Positions 53,401 through 61,394 of a stretch of 64,000 bases of DNA are shown here, piece by piece (within the stretch, counting starts at the first letter, position 1; every line of letters starts with the position of its first letter). Made by a program: the position numbers and the translations under genes. This DNA comes from Lampris incognitus (Eukaryota; Chordata; Actinopteri; Lampriformes; Lampridae): positions 59,689,578 through 59,753,577 of the forward strand of contig NC_079217.1 of the NCBI RefSeq assembly GCF_029633865.1, given 5' to 3'. The notes under the pieces are model-generated. The model did not search any database and was not told where the DNA came from. It saw only the letters and a list, made by a program, of their open reading frames with translations.

Positions 53401-56400
53401 ATCAGGCGATACGTACGTCTGGTGGATATCTGCACTCTACTGAGTGTACTCCTCTAGTTAGTATCTTTATTATCATAATAATCATTTTCATTGTGTTAAT
53501 GTGTGTCCAGTTCCTGGTTTGAGCTGTCTTCTCCGATGCACAGAACATAACTATGGCAAATGTTAGAAACAAAACAACAAAATCAAGATACTACAGATCA
53601 AAACAAAACAGAACACTCAAAAGAGAAAACACTACAGAACAGAAGAACAGAAGAGAGTAGATGAATGAATGAAATAACAGAAGTAAGCTGATGGTAGTCT
53701 ACCTGCAGTGTGTTGGTGAAGTCGAACATGGTTGAGAAGCAAACGGTGAAGTTGTGAGGGAAGGATTCACTCTTCATCTCCTGGTTTAACACCTCCAGGA
53801 AGACCAGCGGCTCTCCCCCACCTTTCTCTAAGAGGCCACAGAGAAGACCCAGAGTTGACCGACCAATTTCAACAATACTGACATTCGGGTTGTTTCAATG
53901 CATACATTTCTTTCTCTTCCCTATTTGTTCATGTGATGTGAGATCTAAGTATCGATGAAAGTACAAAACTGTGATGATAATAAAGTGGTCCAGCCATGTC
54001 ATTATATTGCAAGGCAAGATGGCTGCAAAGATGTAGCCGCAAGGTGGCGGATGAATCACGTGCTAAAATCCCCACCATGCTTTCCCCATCTGAAAAAATG
54101 ACCTCTCCCCAAATCAAATCTGTTTCTCACACAGCTAAAGTCACCAACTGATTTTTGTTCTACGAGTCAAATACTGTCTTGTGGAGGCACTCGTGAATTT
54201 TGGAGCAGTAATTTCCTCATGAGCAACGTTACCTCCTAATATTATTGCCTCCTAATATTGTTGACTCCATCCCTGTGTCAAATAAATCTGAGATACTTAA
54301 TTGTGTCAACAAATATTTTATAGCCACCACCTCTTTGGCACATTACCTGATGGCATACCGCGCCAGTCATACCGCTAATACTCACACTTTCTCCTTCACC
54401 CCCTTTTCTGTTAAGGAGGTTTGTAAGGCCTTAAAAGGACCTTGACCCTAAAAACTCAGCAGGCCCCGACAATCTCCCCCCTTACTTTTTATGCCTGGCT
54501 GCAGATATTATAGCTGAACTAGTGTTGCATGTTTTTAACCTCTTTATATAATTCCCGGTGTTTAGAAAACTGCCTATGTTCTCCCCTTACTGAAAGGTGG
54601 TGATCACATGGTGTTGAATAATTACAGACCCACTTACAAGCTCTCTGTTTTAGCTAAGGTCCTTGAATGGCTGGTGAATGACGGGATCAATGAATACATG
54701 GACTTGAACAACATTTTATCTCCCCACCAGTCTGGTTTTAGGAGTAGCACAGTAAAGTAATAGCTGTCATTAAAGTAGTAAATGATATCGTGGAAGCCTT
54801 GGATGTCAAGAACTGTTGTACTGAACTTTTTATTGATTTGTCCAAGCCATTTGATACTGTTGGCCATGGCATGTCATGCCAGAGATTATCAGATATAGCA
54901 ATGTCAGACCAAGCTGTTGGTTGGTTCTCAAATTACCTCACCAACCGTAAACAATGTGTGCAGTTCAGTGGTCTTTCCTTCTGCTTTTTTAATATCACCA
55001 AAGGTGTGCCACAAGGTTCAGTTCTAGGACCCACCCCTTCAATATTTATGTAAATGACGTGGGTCGAAATATTAACGTTTCTGTACATCTTTATGCTTAT
55101 TGTATATTGTTTTACAAGCACTGTTGCCCTGATATTTGGACATCTGCAGTCTGCATTTGATGCTATTTAGTCGCACCTGTTCCATCTCAGACTAGGGTTA
55201 AATGCAGACAAAACCAAGGCCATGTTCTTCTCTAAAAAAGATGGTGCCAGCTGTTCTTCTCTGTATCATGTCTACCCCTATTGAGATTATGAGCACCTAC
55301 AAATATTTAAGGATCACGATTGATGAAAGTATTTCTTTTAAATTTCAGAATGATTACCTTTTAAGGAAATTTAAATTAGGCTTCTTTTTAGGAACAAATC
55401 CTGTTTTCACTTTAATGCTAGGAAACGGCTTGTTGCTGCCACTTTCTTGCCTTTCCTAGCTCACTCTCTTTCATCTGTTGGATGGTGTCTATCACAGAGC
55501 TCCGAGAATCATAACCAAGTCCTAAAACACCATTGTACTCTATTATCTAGTTAGTTTGACATCATTATCCATGTGCAGAACTTTGCACTGGTATAACTTC
55601 ATTTATAAATCCATCCTTGGACTGCTGCACATGTATTAACCACTTACATGTCATAAAAACGGTGCTGCCATAGCTTACACTCCCACACAGAATTTGGTAA
55701 AAAGTCCTTCTCCTACCCTGCCCCATCAACCTGGAACACACTACAGCAGCAACTGAAGCTGTCCAGCATGATTCTCCCAGGGGATTTTAAACTACTTTTA
55801 TGAAATCTGGAGTGAACATCTGTGGGGGTTTACTTTTGTACATAGTATTTAACATCTGACTACCATTTTGGCACTTTTGCACAAATCAATTTTATGATTT
55901 GTGTTCTATTTTTGTCTCTGTACTGATTGTCCTGTCTGTCTGTAACTTGCTTGTTGTGTTACTACTGTTGTCTTGACCAAGTTTCTTGAGAATGAGACCC
56001 CAAGTCTCAGTGTGATTACCTGTCAAAATAAAGGTTTAGAAAATGGCTGACTGGACTGCCACCCATGTTACTACAAAATGACATCAGGCTGGGTCACTCG
56101 ATATATTGTATTTTCTTATATGACAAAATTTTGTGGTTCATTGTTGCCGACCTGCCGCCTGATGTCATGTCCAGTGCTACCTTTCATAACAGTTGTGCCC
56201 ACAGACGTCAGGGCAATACTAGAGGCGGTGTCACAGCTGGTTGGGAGTGGGCACATGATGTCCGCTGTTCCATATTCAAAACCAAAGTGGTCCTGGTGGA
56301 CATCCACATAGCCATCTGAGACATGGAGTTGCTCCTGGCAACAGATATGGCAGCGGTATGCTACAGCCTCGCTCCTTAACACCACAGCTATAACACGGAC

Positions 56401-59400
56401 CTGGATGATAGAGAAAATGGAAAATCAAGATGTTTCATTTGAAATTTGATTGACGAAAGGTATGAAGAAGGTTTTGTGACTTTTATTTGTTTTACTTTAT
56501 CTATTGGAAACAGATTAATTCTTCAAGATATCAGTTTAAGTTTGTGCAAAAATAATCTTATTTACAGTGCCGCAGGAGCAACCCAGCCACTGGAAATGCA
56601 AAAGCCAGTGCATTGATGAAAGATAGAGATGGAAATGTGCTGACAAGCGAGGAGAATGTGTTGAGAAGGTGGAAGAAGTACTTTGAGGGGTTGATGAATT
56701 AAGAAAATGAGAGAGAGAGAAGGTTTGAAGATATGGGAATAGTGAATCAGGAAGAGCAGTGGATTAGCAAGGATGAAGTGAAGGCAGCTATGAAGACGAT
56801 GAAGAGTGGAAAAGCGGTTGGTCCAGATGACATAGCTGTGGAGGCACAGAGGTGTTTAGGAGAGATGGCAGTGGAGTTTTTAACTAGATTGTTTAACAAA
56901 ATCTTGGAAAGTGAGAGGATGCTTAAGGACTGGAGAAGAAGCATACTGGTATCAATTTTCAAGAATAAGGGTGATGCGCAGAGCTGTAGCAACTAAAGCT
57001 GATCAGCCACAGCATGAAATTATGGGAAAGAGTGGTGGAGGCTAGGTTAAGAGAGGTGAGTATTAGCGAGCAGCAGTATGGTTTCATGCTACGAAAAAGC
57101 ACCACGGATGCGATGTTTGCTTTGAGAATGTTGATGGAGAAGTATAGAGAAGGCCAGAAGGAGTTACATTGTGTCTTTAGAGCAGGGTTGGGCAATCTTA
57201 TCCAGAAAGGGCCGGTGTGGGTGCAGGTCTTTGTTCTAACCAAGCAGTTACACACCTGTGTCTCCCAATCAAGATCCTCAGCAAAGACTCTACTGGTCGA
57301 TTAGTGGGATCAGGTGTGTAACTGCTTGGTTGAAACAAAAACCTGCACCCACACCGGCCCTTTATGGATAAGATTTCCCACCCCTGCTTTAGAGAACGCA
57401 TACGACAGCGTGCCGAGAGAGGCCCTGTGGTACTGTATGGGGATGTAAGGAAGAGCAGAGAAGTATGTAGGAGTCTTCTTCTTTCGGCGTATTTCCTGTT
57501 CCTGATGGGTCACCACAGCAGATTTTACAGTTTCCATCAGTACCCTGTGAGGGCACAGCACCAACGGTGGTCACTGTTAAACTGGGACTTGACCGATCCT
57601 GTATGGAGCCTCGACCGTATGGTCTTCAATCCACATACTGATTTGGCAAAATTTCCTGTGGGATGCCCTTTCTGACACAACCACTTATCCTATGGACGGG
57701 GGCACAGGTAAAGCGCTGGATGCCATCCCAGTATTCATGGATTTGCGCCCATACCTGTTGCCTGTGTGGTGCAGGATATGTAAAATCAGTAAGAGCAAGA
57801 CAGAATACATATGCGTGAACAAGAGGGAGGATGGTGGAATGGTGAGGATGCAAGAAGTAGAGGTGGTGGAGGAAGATGAGTTTAAATACTTGGGGTCATC
57901 TATTCAAAGTAACGGGGAGTGTGGAAGAGAGTTGAAGAAGAGAGTGCAAGCAGGGTGGGGTGGGTGGAGAGGAGCGTCAGAGGTGATTTGCGACAGAAGG
58001 GTACCAGCAAGAGTTAAAGGGAAGGTTTACAAGTTGGTAGTGAGACAGGCTACCGGATGGCAGTGAGACCGGTTTGGAAACAGTGGCACTGATGAAAAGA
58101 CAGGAGGTGGATCTGGAGGTGGCAGAGGTGAAGATGCTAAGATTTTCATTGGGAGTGATGAAAATGGCCAGGATTAGGAGTGAATATATAAGAGGGACAG
58201 CTCAGGTTGGACGGTTTGGAGACAAATTGAGAGGCAAGATTGAGATGGTTTGGACATGTACAGAGGAGAGATGCTGGGTATATTGGGGGAAGGATACTGA
58301 ATATGAAGCTGCCAGGCAGGAGGAAAAAGAGGAAGGCCAAAGAGGAGGTTTATAGATGTTTTGAGGGAGGACATGCAGGTGGCTGGTGTGACAGAGGAAG
58401 AAGCAGAGGACAGGAAGAGATGGAAATGGATGATCCGCCGTGGGGACCCCTAACGGGAGTAGCCAGGAGTAGAAGAAGAAGACAGTGCCACAAGTGCATG
58501 TATCTTTAGTTTGGGGGTCTGGGTTGGAATTGAACCCTTAAACCTGGAAATTCCCTACACATTGAACTACAGAATTGAATACAGGGAACGCCCAACCCTG
58601 ACCGTGTTAGTGCTTTGCTTTTGTGTTAGTGCTTTTGATTTGCTTTTTTCTGGATAACTGACCTCTTTCTTGTTGGTGCGATGCTCCAGGTACGCCGACA
58701 CCAGCAGTGTCTGTGTCCCATTGACCTCCAGCAGGGGCACCGTATGTTTATGTGGGGCTGAATGGGTAAAAAGCATTGAAGTGGAAAAAAGAAGACAATC
58801 CGAGATTAAACAGTAGAAAACAATAAAACAAATACGGTTATAGTCTTAGTGTAATCTGTAAAAATTTGCCTCACAGTATGTGTAAACATTGCCAAACAAA
58901 ATAAGTCTACCCTGAATCCATCCCACATTAATATCTGTCAAATAACTTGTTAGCCTAACTCGTTGGCCAACCCCAGGCAACGTTCAAAACAACATAAAAC
59001 CCATGCTAATGCTAACAGGAAATGTGTATGTAGTGTTTACACTGTGTAGTATGTGGATTTTGTGTACCTGAGTATCAAGCCTCAAGAATGGCTCAATGCA
59101 AACAATGACCTTTCACCTGTCTAATCCCTCGAGCTCTCCCTCTCTCAACAAACTGGCACACTCTCACGCAAACAATAACTCCATCGAAATATAGAGCTAA
59201 TTCGAAGCAAAGATTTGAAAAGTTGAAAAAAATTAAAAAGACAACGTGTATTTCCATTAGGTTTTACATACAAACAATCTTCCTGTACAAGAGAGACATT
59301 TCCAACTATGCGATGGCACCGTCACTGAATACTATAGAATCATGAAGTGCCAATGATGTCAGATATACCACGATAATGTAAGACGGGAACAAGCAGACAG

Positions 59401-60531
59401 CAGAGCATCAACATCTCATCTGAGTTGATGTGCCAACTAGTGTACACTGGGATACAGCTGCAGGCGCTGGTGTATTTTACTGCAGTTGTTTATAGTTGGA
59501 TGAAACTCTTCTTTTTTTGTGGACCGCCCCCCCCCCCCCGTTTTTCCCCCCAATTGTATCCGGGCAATTACCCCACTCTTCCGAGCCATCCCGGTCGCTG
59601 CTCCACCCCCTCTGCCGATCCGGGGAGGGCTGCAGACTACCACGTCTACTTCCATACATGTGGAGTCGCCAGCCGCTTCTTCTCACCTGACAGTGAGGAG
59701 TTTCACCAGGGGGACGTAGCGCGTGGGAGGATCACGCTATTCCCCCCAGTCCCCCTCCCTCCCGAACAGGCGCCCCAACCGACTAGAGGAGGCGCTAGTG
59801 CAGCGACCACGACACATACCCACATCCGGCTTCCCACCCGCAGACGGCCAACTGAGTCTGTAGAGACGACCGACCAAGTCGGAAGTAACACGTGAATTCG
59901 AACCGGTGATCCCCGTGCTGGTAGGCAACGGAATAGACATGACATGATGCTCCCTGTGCTCCGTGTTCTGATGCTTTAGTCGTTTTAATTTAATAGTCCT
60001 CATCCCAGTGGATGAAGAGGCGTTCTCTCTTTTTCATCTTTCATGTGATTCCACAACCCATGATGATAAATCCAGCTCTACACCTTTCAGCCAAATTATT
60101 TCTTCTCTGATGAGCATGCTAGCTATATAAGCTAGTATGCTAAAACAGCCCACTGTGAAAACACAGTACATTGAACTTTAACCAGTCTGACCCAAAATTA
60201 GGTAATTTTGACAATAGCAAAATTACGCTCAAAATATTGCAGTGCCCCTGGAATGACAGAAATGTTGGCAAATGACAAGAGATAGGGAGAGAGCTAAGGG
60301 GCAGAAGAGGTTTTAGTTCTGTCGTCACAAGAGCACGTCAGAACGGCCAGAAGAGGAAGAGCTACATAAGAATTAGATTTCAGATTTCTAAAACGTCCCT
60401 CTCAGACATGGAAAAGTACTTAAGAAGACATGGCAGGGCTGAAAAGTTTCCCAAGGTTGAGTTTACCTGATGATGCTCGTCCATATTCTGTGTGTTGGTC
60501 GGACTGAAATAGGATCTGAGCCAGCCAGGGT
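36122..60531 (-). CDS. Glycosyltransferase family 92 (galt-1-like) host gene
   Basis: Seven minus-strand exons (58,757 to 36,122) plus a candidate 5' exon (60,467-60,531) encode a GT92 (DUF23) protein, a Golgi-type enzyme family that adds hexose, including beta-galactose in GALT-1, to glycans. Family blocks in order are VIAVVLRSEAVAYRCHICC, HQDHFGFEYGTADIMCPLP, FVQSIEML-like LVQSIEMLRLLGVTRVVIY, EVIPW, MHYYGQIPALTDCVYRYMY, the DxD-type HDMDELILP, INPRAVF and the C-terminal HTRTPM stretch ending in TAG. Phases match exactly across exons 58,663/56,400, 56,181/53,827, 53,703/51,606, 51,495/39,763, 39,562/38,764 and 38,426/36,260, with consensus splice sites. The seven exons give about 410 codons. 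The N-terminus and signal anchor lie upstream and were not found. The introns are packed with transposons. The exact ortholog is not determined. Confidence 0.85.
36771..36877. repeat. 107-bp foldback nested in the left arm
   Basis: TTTTTTTCCTAGGATGAATC at the start and its reverse complement at the end. Confidence 0.75.
37117..37570 (+). repeat. Pair of ~60-bp direct repeats
   Basis: TAATACAGTTGATGAAGAGC through CAGCAGCTGTCCTGTATTCA occurs at 37,117-37,177 and 37,511-37,570, 394 bp apart, both ending in a CCCCTGTTYCAG acceptor-like sequence. Confidence 0.85.
37605..37640 (+). repeat. Interstitial telomere-like (TTAGGG)n
   Basis: Five perfect TTAGGG units plus a partial one, preceded by GTGGC. 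Confidence 0.95.
38372..38416 (+). repeat. (CA)n, sense-strand (UG)n after the GT92 donor
   Basis: Perfect dinucleotide tract beginning 9-10 nt inside the intron following the 38,426 donor. Confidence 0.95.
38426..38764 (-). CDS. GT92 exon, C-terminal catalytic part
   Basis: Acceptor TATTCTTCCAG, donor ACAAG|GTATTGG, 339 bp. It encodes WGELLPLLEQKLGSDFGYLF, a Pro/Ser-rich insert, PGVNILAHLHHEPVNQWTHS and NFKMIINPRAVFRPTVHGLL ending HMYHTR. The donor is followed 9 nt later by (GT)n on the sense strand. Confidence 0.85.
38969..39287. repeat. Head-to-head SINE palindrome
   Basis: Both halves are the tRNA-derived head of the same SINE family, in opposite orientation, meeting near 39,140 (GGGTGGGAAGCCGGAT/ATCCGGCTTCCCACCC). 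Each half has a GGTTCGAATCC-type box B or a one-base variant. The left half has an extra ~40-bp duplication of ACATGGGGAT. Confidence 0.85.
39494..39547 (+). repeat. (CA)n/(CACACG)n after the GT92 DxD-exon donor
   Basis: A compound CA tract starting within about 15 nt of the splice donor at 39,562. On the sense strand it is UG-rich. Confidence 0.9.
39562..39763 (-). CDS. GT92 exon with the DxD motif
   Basis: Acceptor CATGCTACCAG, donor GGACAG|GTAGTC, 202 bp. It encodes LVEVIPWHLSSLMNVSRGWQ, MHYYGQIPALTDCVYRYMY and LALHDMDELILPQTV. HDMDE is the likely nucleotide-sugar and metal site. The first intron bases lead within about 15 nt into a long GT/GC repeat. Confidence 0.88.
39764..40489. other. 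Intron sequence, nothing recognised
   Basis: AT-rich intronic DNA between the GT92 DxD exon and the SINE/BEL insertion. No element ends are seen. Confidence 0.4.
40521..41046 (+). repeat. BEL 5' LTR
   Basis: 526 bp, TGTAGCTAACCCAATTCTAA to GGGGCTGCTACA. Confidence 0.9.
41277..42860 (+). pseudogene. BEL gag
   Basis: The N-terminal frame (41,277-41,612) reads RRSERPPKLTEKMLAYQREE, a usual BEL gag start. Coiled-coil-like Gln/Glu/Lys-rich sequence follows at 41,902. VFNGDPIHYIEWKASFKSLM then breaks frame into LADKLYYLKKYISGPAHKCL and, after a stop, AFRDKLSKW and NRMHKVPGWVASRSNHKV. At least four frame breaks. Confidence 0.85.
42900..43177 (+). pseudogene. BEL zinc-knuckle region
   Basis: LNYRRKYVKENKLCYGCLKP, GHSAKEC and CDVCKGRHPTCLHNEN give the two Cys/His clusters of the BEL nucleocapsid part. 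The frame is open here. Confidence 0.85.
43248..43628 (+). pseudogene. BEL protease
   Basis: VYALLDTQSDSAFIDNEVSN carries the D[ST]-type catalytic site (DTQSD) of BEL proteases, followed by the conserved GLRVRGYN and PPLLTCDVGLLIGFNCP block. It ends at a stop. Confidence 0.8.
43631..46177 (+). pseudogene. BEL reverse transcriptase, split by a solo LTR
   Basis: The first part (43,631-44,285) has LGWSIVGCS, MPLLFKQRPHLLDNRKLAE, YMKEIIERGDVEEV, YHPEKPDKLCVVFDCSAK and GPDMINNLTGVLLQFRR. It resumes after the solo LTR at 45,500 with IEKMFHQFHVPDQDRNYLCF and LFGAVSSPGCANYGLKY. After a frame change comes DFYVDNRVTS, where the second Asp of the YVDD active site is Asn, then GGLHLHKFVSN and FDPLGFLVPYVL. 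Removing the LTR and one target copy would rejoin the frame. Confidence 0.88.
44286..45499. mobile_element. Solo LTR inserted in the BEL RT
   Basis: 1,214 bp starting TGTAGCGC and ending GGGGTTACA, flanked by the exact direct repeat TATG (44,282-44,285 and 45,500-45,503). The terminal ~195 bp (45,305-45,499) matches 30,110-30,302. The LTR is equally well read on the minus strand as TGTAACCCCGG...GCTACA, the orientation suggested by the Gypsy gag at 29.8 kb. Confidence 0.85.
46243..46887 (+). pseudogene. BEL RNase H
   Basis: RFSDASTSGYGQCSYLRVKN opens the domain with its first Asp. LTTIPRLELTVAVVSVTVS (Glu) and FWTESKVVLSYI follow, where the family has FWTDS, so an Asp is changed to Glu. HYVPTDKNPADDASRG closes it. 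It is open as a single frame from 46,261. Confidence 0.85.
46900..48176 (+). pseudogene. BEL integrase
   Basis: Zinc-binding HNHEKIKHRARALV and CVICRRLRRPPEGQ precede the core. GMDCFGPFVTTEGRKQHKRH holds the first Asp. IQCNQGTNFVGAKNEL has Asn in place of the second catalytic Asp. HAGGVWECQIKMIRS holds the Glu. PREDLYRAKRWRRLQYLAEQ and LQVGDVVMDID are in the C-terminal part. Frames change near 47,290 and 47,660. Confidence 0.87.
48420..48947 (+). repeat. BEL 3' LTR
   Basis: 528 bp, TGTAGCTAACCCAATTCTAA to GGGGATGCTACA. It shows scattered differences from the 5' LTR, indicating some age. Confidence 0.9.
49650..49935 (+). mobile_element. Short interspersed element sharing an RTE-type end
   Basis: CAGGGGTCGCCACAGCGGAA, TTAACCCGGGCCTTGACC and GTCCTTCCTGACACAACCAC match 57,470-57,770 and part of 1,620-1,760. 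The GGTCGCCACAGCGG start is the reverse complement of the RTE 3' end near 58,430. It is non-coding. Confidence 0.6.
49936..50695. other. Intron stretch with (CAAA)n
   Basis: A (GA)n patch lies at 50,082-50,107 and (CAAA)n at 50,353-50,399. CCAGACCGCCCTTGGTGTT occurs twice (50,544 and 50,670). No element is assigned. Confidence 0.5.
50353..50399 (+). repeat. (CAAA)n microsatellite
   Basis: About eleven CAAA units. Confidence 0.95.
50700..51478 (+). mobile_element. Rex1/CR1-like LINE 3' end
   Basis: Decayed plus-strand coding shows FGYLKCSRTEDLTSTLHTD, then RTFYSGAVGSILAGCLTAWYG-like and a SVVRSAE-like block, the order found in Rex1/CR1 C-termini. A 3' UTR with CAATTTCACTGC and AATAAA near 51,467 ends 20 bp from the GT92 exon donor. 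It is antisense to the host gene. Confidence 0.6.
51495..51606 (-). CDS. GT92 exon (LVQSIEMLRLLGVTRVVIY)
   Basis: Acceptor GATCTTTCAG, donor ACACAG|GTACAG, 112 bp. It encodes LVQSIEMLRLLGVTRVVIYK and SCSPYTQMLLNYYQN, a well-conserved GT92 block. A Rex1/CR1-like LINE 3' end stops about 20 bp beyond the donor. Confidence 0.85.
51765..52240 (-). mobile_element. Penelope-like element GIY-YIG fragment (minus)
   Basis: On the minus strand, NIVYPVKCQEDCSDLYIAET and KQTLAKRMTHHRR match the GIY-YIG endonuclease of fish Penelope-like elements, followed by SGQDPTVYTI. Upstream is a Cys/Lys-rich linker (FVKKARKMPKQCTSLLKR). No RT is present. Confidence 0.7.
52241..52790 (+). mobile_element. Penelope-like element GIY-YIG fragment with 3' region (plus)
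   Basis: The same domain appears in plus orientation, head-to-head with the minus copy: VKCQEDCRDLYIVETKQ then frame breaks, SGQDSTVYTI and a terminal MRMCTS/RNV block. The 3' region continues past a poly-G tract (52,517-52,528) to the hammerhead-like motif at 52,701. Confidence 0.7.
52701..52770 (+). ncRNA. Hammerhead-ribozyme-like core of the Penelope element
   Basis: CTGATGA at 52,709-52,715 is followed by a 6-bp stem II (GTCACT 52,717-52,722, loop, AGTGAC 52,729-52,734) and GAAA (52,735-52,738), the invariant order of a hammerhead core. A GTTT/AAAC stem III candidate and GTC at about 52,766-52,769 follow, and GTTGA (52,702-52,706) can pair with TCAAC downstream as a distant stem I. Penelope-like elements are known to carry hammerhead motifs. 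Activity is unproven. Confidence 0.5.
52791..53702. other. Intron stretch, no element assigned
   Basis: A poly-G run at 52,910-52,919 and short (GT)n/(CTGT)n follow. The remainder has no recognised repeat or gene. Confidence 0.35.
53703..53827 (-). CDS. GT92 exon (FTVCFSTMFDFTNTLQ)
   Basis: Acceptor GCCTCTTAG, donor CTGCAG|GTAGAC, 125 bp. It encodes EPLVFLEVLNQEMKSESFPH and NFTVCFSTMFDFTNTLQ, the start of the catalytic region, with an NFT glycosylation sequon. Phases match both neighbours. Confidence 0.8.
54120..56045 (+). mobile_element. Non-LTR retrotransposon RT remnant (third LINE family)
   Basis: Plus-strand fragments in several frames give FSVKEVCKALKG, SAGPDNLPPYFL, FIDLSKPFDTVGHGM (catalytic Asp), WFSNYLTNRKQCVQFSGLS, KGVPQGSVLGPT, NVSVHLYAY where YADD has lost both Asp, and RLNADKTK-like. 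The 3' end carries GAATGAGACCCCAAGTCTCA and AAATAAAGG near 56,027. This is a jockey/CR1/L2-type order, clade not resolved. Confidence 0.75.
56181..56400 (-). CDS. GT92 exon with the Cys-rich block
   Basis: Acceptor ATCATCCAG, donor ATGAAAG|GTAGCA, 220 bp. It encodes VRVIAVVLRSEAVAYRCHIC, VDVHQDHFGFEYGTADIMCP and SCDTASSIALTSVGTTVMK, strongly GT92-like. It lies 175 bp upstream, in genomic coordinates, of the plus-strand RTE copy. Confidence 0.85.
56733..57170 (+). pseudogene. RTE-like RT fingers and palm, broken
   Basis: Open frame 56,733-56,992, a stop, then 57,014-57,170 in another frame. It carries AMKTMKSGKAVGPDDIAVEA, FLTRLFNKILES, MKLWERVVEARLRE and ALRMLMEKYREGQKELHCVF, where the MITE cuts the frame. 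The palm continues at 57,395 (NAYDSVPREALWYC). Confidence 0.8.
57183..57386 (+). mobile_element. hAT-type MITE with perfect 8-bp target duplication
   Basis: It starts CAGGGTTGGGCAATCTTATC and ends GGATAAGATTTCCCACCCCTG. CTTTAGAG occurs exactly on both sides (57,175-57,182 and 57,387-57,394). The interior is a long imperfect palindrome (GTGTAACTGCTTGG both ways). It lies in the RTE RT coding region. Confidence 0.92.
57470..57770 (+). mobile_element. Short interspersed element sharing an RTE-type end (second copy)
   Basis: It matches 49,650-49,935 (GTCACCACAGCAGATTTTAC, GACTTGACCGATCCTGTATG, GATGCCCTTTCTGACACAAC). It is inserted in the RTE-like LINE. Confidence 0.6.
57780..58480 (+). pseudogene. 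RTE-like LINE C-terminal region
   Basis: SKTEYICVNKREDGG, EDEFKYLGSSIQ, VKGKVYKLVVRQA, then in a second frame METVALMKRQEVDLEVAEVK and RISEYIRG-like, ending ERKRWKWMIRRGDP-like. This is the thumb and post-RT region in at least three frames. Confidence 0.75.
58663..58757 (-). CDS. GT92 exon (VNGTQTLLVSAYLEHR)
   Basis: Acceptor CCCATTCAG, donor AAAGAG|GTCAGT, phase 0 at the 3' end. It encodes PLLEVNGTQTLLVSAYLEHR, matching the start of the GT92 domain (ISAYYD-type block). NGT is a possible glycosylation site. Confidence 0.75.
58758..59519. other. Intron sequence, nothing recognised
   Basis: AT-rich. A missing GT92 exon is expected between 58,758 and 60,466 from phase arguments, but none could be placed with confidence. 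Confidence 0.35.
59520..59940 (-). mobile_element. tRNA-headed SINE, near full length
   Basis: On the minus strand the head at about 59,940 includes CGTTGCCTACCAGCACGGGG and CCGGTTCGAATTC (box B). The body (GGGTGGGAAGCCGGATGTGG) and the C/G-rich tail end at 59,520. The first bases of the tRNA part are missing. Confidence 0.8.
59941..60466. other. Intron sequence, nothing recognised
   Basis: No repeat or exon recognised. Confidence 0.35.
60467..60531 (-). CDS. GT92 candidate 5' exon
   Basis: Acceptor TTCTACAG and donor CATCAG|GTAAAC bound a 65-bp exon reading DPGWLRSYFSPTNTQNMDEH. It ends in phase 0, whereas the next known exon (58,757) starts with a two-base remainder, so an exon of length 3n+1 should lie between, or this exon belongs elsewhere. 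Confidence 0.45.
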
Positions 60532-60639
60532 CTGTAGAACGGTACACATCAACACACTCATGTACAAGCACACACATTAAAGCCTCTTCATTTGACTTTG
60601 TATTCTTACAACGAATTTGTTGGCTGCGTTTAACTCATC

Positions 60640-60903
60640 CAATTGTATAGGAGCAGTGGGAAACTGCAGCGCCCGGGGACCAACTCTAGTTCTTTCCATC
60701 GCCTTGCTCAGGGGCAAAGGCAGGAATATTGACACTAACATGCATGTTTTTTTTGATGGTGGAAGGAAACCGGAGCACCCACAGGAAATCCACGCAGACA
60801 CGGGGAGAACGCCACACAAAGCACCTGGGATGGCCTGGGGTTTGAACCCAGGACCTTCTTGCTGTGAGGCAACAGTGCTAACCCCTGGGTCACCTGCCGC
60901 CGC
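60640..60903 (-). mobile_element. DANA/mermaid-like tRNA SINE, minus copy
   Basis: On the minus strand, GTGACCCAGGGGTTAGCACT (box A region) and GGGTTCAAACC (box B) are followed by the CAAGAAGGTCCTGGGTT and CATGCATGTTAGTGTCAA body typical of this fish SINE group. Confidence 0.7.
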
Positions 60904-61390
60904 ATGCACTTAGTTCTAACACTAACCAGGGTTTCATGTGCACCATCTGCGTGTAGGTGTGCGTGTGCAGATGGTACCAATTATACAAAGATCCAACAAA
61001 GACCTCAAAGGCAGAACTGGTAGAAGATGTCTCCAGGTCACAACAGCATTAACAGTGGATGAAGGCTGCAACAGAAGGTGGTCCCAATCGTCTTGGTTCT
61101 CCATGCCATTGGACTCTGGCCACCCCCTGTCAAGGAATGTGTGGTGGCTGCAGGTACATCAGTCGCTCCACGTACAAAGCTGTCACACCCAGGCGTCCTC
61201 CCCTTATGCGGCTCCAGGATCAGCCTCTACACCCACCTGAAGACCCAGAGGGAGGATGGTCAAACTCGATGCCGATTGACCGCCGATGATGTCGATGACC
61301 ATTTATATAGGAGTCATTTATGTAGTCAAATTTATTTATATAGCCAAATTCACTAGGTAGTCCTGAAGGGCTGTACAATCAGAACAATAT
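60904..61390. other. Unassigned repeat-like stretch
   Basis: Overlapping open frames at 60,938-61,356 have no recognised domain. The segment CACCCAGGCGTCCTCCCC and its neighbours look like old element coding but could not be named. Confidence 0.25.
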
Positions 61391-61394
61391 ATAT

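Larger units (their letters stand above)
56575..58495 (+). mobile_element. RTE-like LINE, RT to 3' end
   Basis: This plus-strand copy is of the same family as 1-1,760. The RT starts SALMKDRDGNVLTSEENVLR, with MKTMKSGKAVGPDDI and QQYGFMLRKSTTDAMF. It is interrupted by an hAT MITE (57,183-57,386) and a SINE-like insertion (about 57,470-57,770). Then VVEEDEFKYLGSSIQSNGEC and the GVTEEEAEDRKRWKWMIRRG-type C-terminus end in the 3' tail GGGGACCCCTAACGGGAGTA followed by AGAAGAAGAAG. Confidence 0.88.

Noticed and set aside
59050..59110. Possible missing GT92 exon ending ACTCAG|GTACAC
   Set aside because: The upstream acceptor forces an in-frame stop and the peptide has no GT92 similarity.
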